NCBI GenBank assembly: GCA_048359995.1
Contig: DBGCPK010000003.1
Span: 124,001-188,000 of the forward strand
DNA length: 64,000 nucleotides
Origin: UBA3210 sp048359995
GTDB lineage: Bacteria > Bacillota_I > Bacilli_A > RFN20 > CAG-449
Reading direction: 5' to 3'
The stretch's first letter is position 1. Every line of letters starts with the position of its first letter. The notes under the pieces were generated by a model, which made no database searches, was not told the DNA's origin, and saw only the letters and a program-made list of their open reading frames with translations. The translations under genes and the position numbers were made by a program. Below are positions 8,691 to 14,634 of this stretch, in pieces.

Positions 8691-9026
8691 ATGGAAAAGC
8701 AATACGAAAACATCATCTGCATCGTCAATTCGGGATTTTCCGACGAAGTCATGAGCGCCGCGCGCGAAGTCGGTGCCGGTGGAGGAACGGTCTTTTCCGC
8801 GCGGGGAACGGCGAGCAAGGAAGCCGAGAAGCGCTTCGACATCGTCATTCACCCCGATAAGGAAGTCGTGATCATCCTCGTACCGACGGAAATCAAAGAA
8901 AAAGTGCTGCACGCCCTATACAATAAAGTCGGTCTCGATACGCCAGGGCAGGGAATCGCTTTCTCTCTTCCGGTCGACGATGTCATCGGCCTCAGCGAAG
9001 GAAAAGCGAAAAAAGAGGAAAAGTAA
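8691..9026 (+). CDS. PII-like signalling protein, second copy
   Basis: 111 residues, close to the classic PII length of 112. It starts 2 bases after the previous gene, with TAGGAGG upstream. It has a glycine-rich segment (REVGAGGGTVFSARGT) where PII proteins carry the first strand and start of the T-loop, and a GQGIAFSLPVDDVIG block matching the PII C-terminal signature. The uridylylated Tyr region of GlnB is not recognisable. With the preceding gene it could form homo- or heterotrimers that gate the DUF1538 membrane protein. Confidence 0.8.
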   Translation: MEKQYENIICIVNSGFSDEVMSAAREVGAGGGTVFSARGTASKEAEKRFDIVIHPDKEVVIILVPTEIKEKVLHALYNKVGLDTPGQGIAFSLPVDDVIGLSEGKAKKEEK

Positions 9027-9106
9027 ATATCGAATTTCAGATGATTTTTGTAGTATTTTGCGAATGACTATGCTAAGATAGACAAGGTAAAGATGGAGGT
9101 GTACTT

Positions 9107-9259
9107 ATGCCACGCGATAATATTATTTACAAATGCACGGTCTGCGGTGAAGAGAATTACATCGGCACAAAGAATAAACGCAATCACCCGGAAAAGATGG
9201 AACTGAAAAAATATTGTTCCAAATGCAACAAGATGACGTTGCACAAAGAAAAGAAATAA
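9107..9259 (+). CDS. rpmG: 50S ribosomal protein L33 (zinc-binding form)
   Basis: 50 residues, MPRDNIIYKCTVCGEENYIG and so on to KEKK. It keeps both CxxC pairs (CTVC and CSKC), so this is the zinc-binding C+ type of L33. GGAGGTG lies upstream of the ATG at 9107. An extended -10 element (TGCTAAGAT, 9071-9079) about 28 bases before the start suggests its own promoter. A hairpin terminator follows the stop directly. Confidence 0.95.
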   Translation: MPRDNIIYKCTVCGEENYIGTKNKRNHPEKMELKKYCSKCNKMTLHKEKK

Positions 9260-9279
9260 GAGCTTTCCGCTCTTTTTTT
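9258..9279 (+). terminator. Intrinsic terminator after rpmG
   Basis: Stem AGAGC (9259-9263) and GCTCT (9269-9273) around a 5-base loop, followed by a run of seven T. It fills almost the whole gap to the next gene. Confidence 0.7.
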
Positions 9280-9286
9280 GTTGCTC

Positions 9287-9907
9287 ATGAATATCCGAAA
9301 ATTCTGCTCACAAAAATCGTTTTCCTGCAACGTCTACGTCGTCGAAAGCGAAAGAAATTTTCTCGTCGATCCGGGCTATGCTTCCGGAGAAATTTTTTCC
9401 TTTATCCGGAAGATCGGCGGTATCGACTTTATCCTCCTGACGCACGGGCATTTCGACCACATTTTCGGCGTCGACGACTACGTCCGCGAGTTCAACTGCC
9501 CCGTTTACGCGAAAAAAGAGGAAATCCATCTGATCGAAAGGCCGAACGCCAATGGCTCGAAGATGTTTCTCAATCGCCTTTTCGCACCGAGTAGTTCGAT
9601 CGAAGTTCTCGACGAAGGGCGGCAAATGATATCGGGAGTCGCTTTCGAAGCGATCGCCGTACCCGGACATACGCGTGGCTCGCTTTGCTATTTCTTCGAA
9701 AAAGAGAATCTCCTTTTCGTCGGCGATCTTGTCTTTGCCGATTCGATCGGCCGAAGCGATCTTCCTACCGGAAGCGAAAGGGAGGTCTTCGAATCGTTGC
9801 AAAAGATTCGCCTGAGAAATTTTTCGGATTCGACGAAAGTCTGTCCCGGACACGGACAAATTCTTTCTTTCGGCGAATTGAAAAAACGCAATCCCTTTTT
9901 CAAATAA
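9287..9907 (+). CDS. Metallo-beta-lactamase fold hydrolase (YqgX / glyoxalase II-like)
   Basis: 206 residues. The metal-binding THGHFDH motif (His53, His55, Asp57, His58) is followed by PGHTRGSLCYFF, GDLVFADSIGRSDLPTG and CPGHGQ. These are the metal ligands and the SxGRxDLP-type motif of short glyoxalase II-like hydrolases. The probable reaction is thioester hydrolysis, but the substrate is not known. The ATG at 9287 has no ribosome binding site, because the 27 bases after rpmG are taken up by the rpmG terminator; TTG codons at 9278 and 9281 are no better placed. Expression may depend on read-through. Confidence 0.85.
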   Translation: MNIRKFCSQKSFSCNVYVVESERNFLVDPGYASGEIFSFIRKIGGIDFILLTHGHFDHIFGVDDYVREFNCPVYAKKEEIHLIERPNANGSKMFLNRLFAPSSSIEVLDEGRQMISGVAFEAIAVPGHTRGSLCYFFEKENLLFVGDLVFADSIGRSDLPTGSEREVFESLQKIRLRNFSDSTKVCPGHGQILSFGELKKRNPFFK

Positions 9908-9944
9908 TTCTTCTTTCGGTGCGCATACTAAATGCGGTGAGATT

Positions 9945-10334
9945 ATGGTCAATCGCATTTTTATCTGCCTGTCCGGCGCGTTTTCTCTGGTGATTTTAAA
10001 CGAATTCTTCTACTTCTTCAATTTCACCGGCTTCTCTTTCGGATTCACCGATCTGACGGGGAAGTACTTTTACGATTTGATCATCGTATTCTGTTCTTTC
10101 TTTCTTCTCGAATTCATCCTTTCGCTCGGGTTTAAGCGCGTAAAAATACGATCTGCGCACCCTTTGTTTTACCTCCTACCCGCGGCGGTCTTTTATCTCC
10201 TGCTCTGTCTCGTCTTAAATCTGACAGGACAGTTGGTAAAGGATTTGCAAAGCCTTCTTTGCCTCCTTTTCTGCGCAATTTTGTCATCCTATCAATTTTT
10301 TTATTCCATATTTTATCGGAATGATGTAAAATAA
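9945..10334 (+). CDS. Uncharacterised four-helix membrane protein
   Basis: 129 residues, almost entirely hydrophobic, with four likely transmembrane helices and an aromatic-rich first loop. GCGGTGAG lies upstream of the ATG at 9945. I do not recognise a family. It stands between the metallo-hydrolase and efp, close enough to be transcribed with either. Confidence 0.6.
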   Translation: MVNRIFICLSGAFSLVILNEFFYFFNFTGFSFGFTDLTGKYFYDLIIVFCSFFLLEFILSLGFKRVKIRSAHPLFYLLPAAVFYLLLCLVLNLTGQLVKDLQSLLCLLFCAILSSYQFFYSIFYRNDVK

Positions 10335-10357
10335 ACACGATTTAGGAGGGAAATTAT

Positions 10358-10915
10358 ATGATCAATGTTACCGAACTTCGTCCGGGCAATACGTTTGAAA
10401 GCGACGGCGTCATCTACACCTGCTTGGATATCGATCTGAACAAGACGGCGATGGCCAAGATGAAAGTCAAGGTCAAATCGAAGAACGTCAAAACCGGATC
10501 GGTGCTCGATCTGTCTTTTATCGGCGGAGACAAGGTGGAACTTCTCCGTTTGGACAAGAAGCAGATGCAGTATCTTTACGACGACGGAACCGGATATGTG
10601 TTCATGGATTTGGAAACGTACGATCAGATTTCGATCGACAAAGACCGTTTGAAATGGGAGAGCAATTTCCTCGTTCCGGAAGCGACCGTAACGATCACGA
10701 TGTACGAAAGCGAAATCATCGGCGTCGAATTGCCGGCCAAAATGACGCTGAAAATCGTCGAATGCGAACCGGCGACGAGGGGCGACACCATCAACAAAGC
10801 GATGAAAGACGCCTATCTGGAAACCGGATTGAAAGTCAAGGTTCCTCTGTTCGTCGAGAACGGAGAATCGATCATCGTCTTCACCAACGACGGAAGTTAC
10901 GATTCACGCGCTTGA
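10358..10915 (+). CDS. efp: Translation elongation factor P
   Basis: 185 residues with the three-domain layout of EF-P: a KOW-like domain I (INVTELRPGNTFESDG), an OB domain II and a C-terminal OB domain with the EF-P signature (ATRGDTINKAMKDAYLETG). EF-P rescues ribosomes stalled at polyproline. The domain I loop is unusual: it reads NKTAMAKMKV instead of KPGKGxAF. Counting back from the conserved TG at 46-47 puts Met32 at the position of the modified Lys or Arg. AGGAGGG precedes the ATG at 10358. It is followed by a strong terminator and then a spoIIIAH-like gene, in the position of the spoIIIA operon of Bacillus. Confidence 0.95.
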   Translation: MINVTELRPGNTFESDGVIYTCLDIDLNKTAMAKMKVKVKSKNVKTGSVLDLSFIGGDKVELLRLDKKQMQYLYDDGTGYVFMDLETYDQISIDKDRLKWESNFLVPEATVTITMYESEIIGVELPAKMTLKIVECEPATRGDTINKAMKDAYLETGLKVKVPLFVENGESIIVFTNDGSYDSRA

Positions 10916-10943
10916 TACCGATTTTGAAATCGGTATTTTTTTT
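10915..10943 (+). terminator. Intrinsic terminator after efp
   Basis: Perfect 8-bp stem ATACCGAT (10915-10922) and ATCGGTAT (10929-10936) with a short loop, then a T-run to 10943. Confidence 0.9.
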
Positions 10944-11028
10944 GACAAAATTTTCGCCTTTACTCTGCGACAATAGGTGTGGTTATATTTTTGTTGAGGC
11001 AGGAATATATCTTAAAGGGGGAGATTTT

Positions 11029-11517
11029 ATGAATCGTCAATTAGTTGCTTTTTTATCTTTATTCAGTCTGGTGCTGGTTCTTTCCGTCTACTACGTGATG
11101 CTTCCGGCGAATCAAAATTCGTTAACCGATAATAATACACCGGTCAACGTCGTGGTAAAAGACGCGACGGAACTCTATTTCGAGACGCTGGATTTGGCGC
11201 GCGACGAAGCGCATCAGCAATATATCGAGGAGATGATCGCCGTTTACGAAGGCACCAACAACGACTATACGTTGGAAGAAGCCTACGCCAACATCGCCTA
11301 CCGCAATCAGATGATCGAACAGGAAGACAAGATCGAAGAATGCGTCAAAGGTCTGGGCTATACGTCCTGCTATGCCGAAGTCGAGGGAAACGATTTCGTC
11401 AAAGTCATCGTCTACTCGAAAACCAAAGATCTGACGGAAATCGATCAGATCATCTTTCAGGTGCAGACGATGCTGAACAGAGAAGTGCCGACCTTTATCG
11501 TCGAATTTCAAGAATAA
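11029..11517 (+). CDS. spoIIIAH: SpoIIIAH-like stage III sporulation protein
   Basis: 162 residues with one N-terminal membrane helix reading AFLSLFSLVLVLSVYYVMLP, very close to the start of SpoIIIAH. A charged helical linker and a small C-terminal domain (VKGLGYTSCYAEVEGNDFVKVIVYS) follow, in the place of the YscJ/FliF-like ring domain. SpoIIIAH sits in the mother-cell membrane and meets SpoIIQ to form the feeding channel to the forespore. GGGGGAG precedes the ATG at 11029. The usual partners spoIIIAA to spoIIIAG are not in this window, although efp next door marks the place where they lie in Bacillus. Confidence 0.75.
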   Translation: MNRQLVAFLSLFSLVLVLSVYYVMLPANQNSLTDNNTPVNVVVKDATELYFETLDLARDEAHQQYIEEMIAVYEGTNNDYTLEEAYANIAYRNQMIEQEDKIEECVKGLGYTSCYAEVEGNDFVKVIVYSKTKDLTEIDQIIFQVQTMLNREVPTFIVEFQE

Positions 11518-11527
11518 AGACAAAAAG

Positions 11528-11556
11528 TTGCATTCAAGACCGAAATAAGATAAGAT
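11528..11556 (+). promoter_or_regulatory. Promoter of yneF
   Basis: TTGCAT (11528-11533), 17 bases, TAAGAT (11551-11556). The same TAAGAT form of the -10 hexamer is seen upstream of rpmG. Confidence 0.6.
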
Positions 11557-11577
11557 AAATCATACGAGGTGAAGAAA

Positions 11578-11799
11578 ATGACAATTCAGCCATGGTTATT
11601 CGTGATTTATCTGATTCTTGCCCTTATCGCGGGACTCGTTATCGGTTTCTTCGCAGCAAGAAAATTGTTTATCCGTCAGATGAAAAAGAACCCTCCGGTT
11701 AACAGAAACCAGATTCGGGCGCTTTACATGCAAATGGGCAGAAAGCCGTCCGAAAAGCAGATCGACGCAGCGATGAAAGCGTTCAACGACGCGAAATAA
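11578..11799 (+). CDS. yneF: YneF family (UPF0154) small membrane protein
   Basis: 73 residues; one N-terminal membrane helix ending in GLVIGFFAARKLF, then a basic cytoplasmic tail with NPPVNRNQIRALYMQMGRKPSEKQI, the hallmark of UPF0154. The ATG at 11578 has GAGGTG upstream. Function is unknown. Its closeness to plsY and parE-parC repeats the arrangement in other Bacilli. A terminator follows. Confidence 0.9.
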   Translation: MTIQPWLFVIYLILALIAGLVIGFFAARKLFIRQMKKNPPVNRNQIRALYMQMGRKPSEKQIDAAMKAFNDAK

Positions 11800-11810
11800 A
11801 TCTGCAATAA

Positions 11811-11839
11811 AAAATCTCCGTTCGAAGGGAGATTTTTTT
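11811..11839 (+). terminator. Intrinsic terminator after yneF
   Basis: Stem AATCTCC (11813-11819) and GGAGATT (11828-11834) flanked by an A-run and a T-run, so it may also slow transcription arriving from plsY on the other strand. Confidence 0.85.
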
Positions 11840-11850
11840 GTTTCTTCAAA

Positions 11851-11879
11851 AATTACTTATAAATTACTAAATATTTACT
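11851..11879. repeat. TTACT iterons phased at 11 nt, copy A
   Basis: Three TTACT units start at 11853, 11864 and 11875, exactly 11 bases apart. The array lies in an AT-rich spacer, 28-56 bases beyond the plsY stop. Similar arrays occur at 22255-22281, 26788-26815 and 30474-30490. Function unknown. Confidence 0.55.
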
Positions 11880-11906
11880 AATAGTAGATTTTTAGTATTT
11901 TTTTAG

Positions 11907-12575
11907 TTATTTCATCCAAGTGATCTTTCGTTCTTCGTGATGGATGAGACGAACGATGTTCGAGCGGTGACGAACGATCAGAATCGCGCTGGAAATCAGC
12001 ATCAGCAGGAAGTATCCGAGAGAATTCGGAAAGAGATAGGTACCCAAATTCCCGGGAATGAAAATATTGATCAGAGAAAGAATCGCGACGAGAATCGAAG
12101 CCGAGATCGAAGAGAGAGAAACGTACTTCTTCCATTTCAGCACCGCCATAAAGAAAACGAATCCGATCAGTGAGATGAGCCAGTTGGTCGCCAAACAGAT
12201 CGCCGCGAAAGAGGAAACCGCCTTTCCGCCTTTGAATCCGGCGAAAATCGGAAAGCAATGACCGATCAGCGCCGAAAAGGCCGCGACAATATAGCCGTAT
12301 TCGGAAATGCCGTATTCGGACAGGGGAGTGTATTCCAGCAGGCAGAAGCAGAGATAAATCGGAACGATCGTCTTGATCAGATCCAGAACGATGACGATGA
12401 ACCCGATCTTTTTCCCCAGCACTCTTCCCGCATTGGTTCCTCCGGCGTTTTTCGAACCGTATTCGCGAACGTCTTTGTGAAAGAAAATTTTTCCGATCAG
12501 AACCGCATTGGGAATCGATCCGAACAGATATCCGACGACGGCGCAACCCAGCAAAAGAAGTATCGATTGAAGCAT
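11907..12575 (-). CDS. plsY: Acyl-phosphate:glycerol-3-phosphate acyltransferase PlsY
   Basis: 222 residues with about five membrane helices. PlsY makes lysophosphatidate from acyl phosphate and glycerol-3-phosphate, the first step of phospholipid synthesis in most Gram-positives. The three conserved loops are present: GSIPNAVLIGK, SKNAGGTNAGRVLGKK (usual SGNxGATN) and GHCFPIFAGFKGGKAV. AGGAGG precedes the ATG at 12575, and a minus-strand TATAAT lies at 12597-12602. It is divergent from parE, a pairing known from Bacillus (yneS-parEC). With the plsC-like gene at the left edge it supplies two successive acylation steps. Confidence 0.95.
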   Translation of the reverse strand: MLQSILLLLGCAVVGYLFGSIPNAVLIGKIFFHKDVREYGSKNAGGTNAGRVLGKKIGFIVIVLDLIKTIVPIYLCFCLLEYTPLSEYGISEYGYIVAAFSALIGHCFPIFAGFKGGKAVSSFAAICLATNWLISLIGFVFFMAVLKWKKYVSLSSISASILVAILSLINIFIPGNLGTYLFPNSLGYFLLMLISSAILIVRHRSNIVRLIHHEERKITWMK

Positions 12576-12616
12576 AAAACCTCCTGAAATTACCTCATTA
12601 TAATAAATTAGAATTA

Positions 12617-12645
12617 TGGATTTATAAAGTTTTTTTTGATATAAT
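12617..12645 (+). promoter_or_regulatory. Likely promoter of parE-parC
   Basis: A perfect TATAAT at 12640-12645, 31 bases before the parE ATG, with only a poor -35 match (TGGATT, 12617-12622) 17 bases upstream. The divergent plsY -10 is 38 bases away. Confidence 0.45.
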
Positions 12646-12675
12646 TCACTTGTTGTAAGTGAGGTTAACCAAATT

Positions 12676-14634
12676 ATGGGCGAAAAAAAGAATCTTTATG
12701 ATGCTTCGTCGTTAAAAATTTTAAAAGGTCTCGAAGCGGTCAAAAAGAGACCGGGTATGTATATCGGTTCGACCGACTGGCGGGGAACGCACCATCTGGT
12801 ATGGGAAATCGTCGACAATTCGATCGACGAAGCGATCGCCGGATTCGGAAAGAAGATCACCGTTACCATTCACAAGGACGGATCGCTTTCCGTTCAGGAC
12901 GAGGGGCGGGGAATCCCCTGCGATTACAATCAGGAAGAGAAGATGGACGGACTCGACATCGTCTTCTGCACTCTGCACGGCGGGGGAAAATTCGACGAAT
13001 CGGTTTACAAAGTTTCCGCCGGTCTGCACGGCGTCGGTTCCGCTTGCGCGAACGCGCTTTCCGAATGGCTGAAAGTCACCGTTTACAAAGACGGTAAGGA
13101 GTATTTTGCCTCCTATAAAAACGGCGGAAAGAGGGACGTCGCCACCAAATTGATCGGCGAAACCAACAAAAGAGGAAGCATCGTCACGTTCAAGCCGGAC
13201 AAAAAGATGTTGCCCGAGCCGGAATTTCATTTCGATTTGATCGCCGAAAGGCTGAATAATTCCGCCTGTCAGTGCAATGGCGTAAAATTCGTTTTGATCG
13301 ACGAAAGAAACGGCAAAAAACAGGAATTTCTCTATAACGAGGGTATCCGCGAATATTTGGAAAACAAGAACAAAGAGCACGCGGGAATTCATCCGATCGG
13401 CTACTTTTCCGACGACAAGAGCGAGATTAAGGCGGAATTTGCCTTTCAGTTCTTGCAAGACGTCTATTCCGAAACGGTTTACTCTTTCGCCAACAGCGTT
13501 TTTACCGCCGAAGAGGGGTCTCACGTTCGAGGTTATCGTTCCGGATTGACAAAAGCCTTCAACGAATATGCTTCGCGGAACAATTTGCTCAAAGGCAATC
13601 AAAAGCTCGACGGAAACGATATCCGCGAAGGTCTTTCTTGCGTTGTGTCCGTCCGCATTCCGGAAAAAAAGATTCAATTCGAAGGGCAGACGAAAGAAAA
13701 ACTGGGAACTCCGGAGGCTTCCGTCGTCGTCGACGCGTTGGTTTATTCCTCGATGACGCGTTATCTGATCGAGAATAAAGAATATGCGACGAAGATCGTC
13801 AATCGGATTCTGGAAGCGCAGAAAGCGCGTCTGGCCGCGCGCAATGCCAAAGATGAAATCCGGAACAAGATGCCGAAAGACGTCGAAAAGAGCACGCTGA
13901 TGCTTTCGGGAAAACTGGTTCCGCCGCAATCCAAAGAGTATTCCAAATGCGAACTCTTCATCGTCGAAGGCGATTCCGCAGGCGGTTCGGCCAAGAAGTG
14001 CCGCGATAAAAAATATCAGGGGCTTCTTCCGTTGAGGGGAAAGCCGAAGAATATTTCCAACGACGCCGAAGACGCTTTTATGAAAAACGAAGAACTTTCG
14101 ACGCTCGCTTTTACCATCGGCACGGGAACGGGAAAAGATTTCAATATCCGCAATCTGCATTACGATAAGGTCATCATCATGACCGATGCCGATACCGACG
14201 GGGCGCACATTCAGAATCTTCTGATCAATTTCTTTTACAAGAAGATGAAGCCTTTGATCGAGACGGGACACGTCTACGTCGCCTGTCCGCCGCTTTACCG
14301 CGTGATGAAGATGAGCAAAGGAAAGACGGTCGAAGAATTCGCTTGGAACGAACAGGAACTGGAAAACGCCAAGAAAAAAATCGGCGCCGGTTATATCGTT
14401 TCGCGATACAAAGGGCTCGGCGAAATGGACGCCGATCAACTTTGGAAGACGACGATGGATCCGCGATATCGAAAGTTGTTGAAACTGTCGATTCAGGATG
14501 ACCAAGTGGCCGGAGATATGGTCGAATTATTCATGGGAAAGAATCCCGCGCCGAGAAATGCGTGGATCAGCGAGAACGTCGATTTCTCCAACAAGGGAGA
14601 TTTCTTCGTCGAGGAGGTGAAGAGCCGTGGCTAA
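12676..14634 (+). CDS. parE: DNA topoisomerase IV subunit B (ParE)
   Basis: 652 residues. It has the GHKL ATPase domain (EIVDNSIDEA, GRGIPCDY, GLHGVGSACANAL), a transducer domain, and a TOPRIM domain with EGDSAGGSAK near residue 430 and DADTDGAHI near 503. With ParC it decatenates daughter chromosomes. ParE and GyrB are alike in sequence; I choose ParE from the plsY-parE-parC order and the length (Bacillus ParE 655). The ATG at 12676 has GAGG upstream. Its end overlaps the parC start by 8 bases. Confidence 0.9.
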   Translation: MGEKKNLYDASSLKILKGLEAVKKRPGMYIGSTDWRGTHHLVWEIVDNSIDEAIAGFGKKITVTIHKDGSLSVQDEGRGIPCDYNQEEKMDGLDIVFCTLHGGGKFDESVYKVSAGLHGVGSACANALSEWLKVTVYKDGKEYFASYKNGGKRDVATKLIGETNKRGSIVTFKPDKKMLPEPEFHFDLIAERLNNSACQCNGVKFVLIDERNGKKQEFLYNEGIREYLENKNKEHAGIHPIGYFSDDKSEIKAEFAFQFLQDVYSETVYSFANSVFTAEEGSHVRGYRSGLTKAFNEYASRNNLLKGNQKLDGNDIREGLSCVVSVRIPEKKIQFEGQTKEKLGTPEASVVVDALVYSSMTRYLIENKEYATKIVNRILEAQKARLAARNAKDEIRNKMPKDVEKSTLMLSGKLVPPQSKEYSKCELFIVEGDSAGGSAKKCRDKKYQGLLPLRGKPKNISNDAEDAFMKNEELSTLAFTIGTGTGKDFNIRNLHYDKVIIMTDADTDGAHIQNLLINFFYKKMKPLIETGHVYVACPPLYRVMKMSKGKTVEEFAWNEQELENAKKKIGAGYIVSRYKGLGEMDADQLWKTTMDPRYRKLLKLSIQDDQVAGDMVELFMGKNPAPRNAWISENVDFSNKGDFFVEEVKSRG

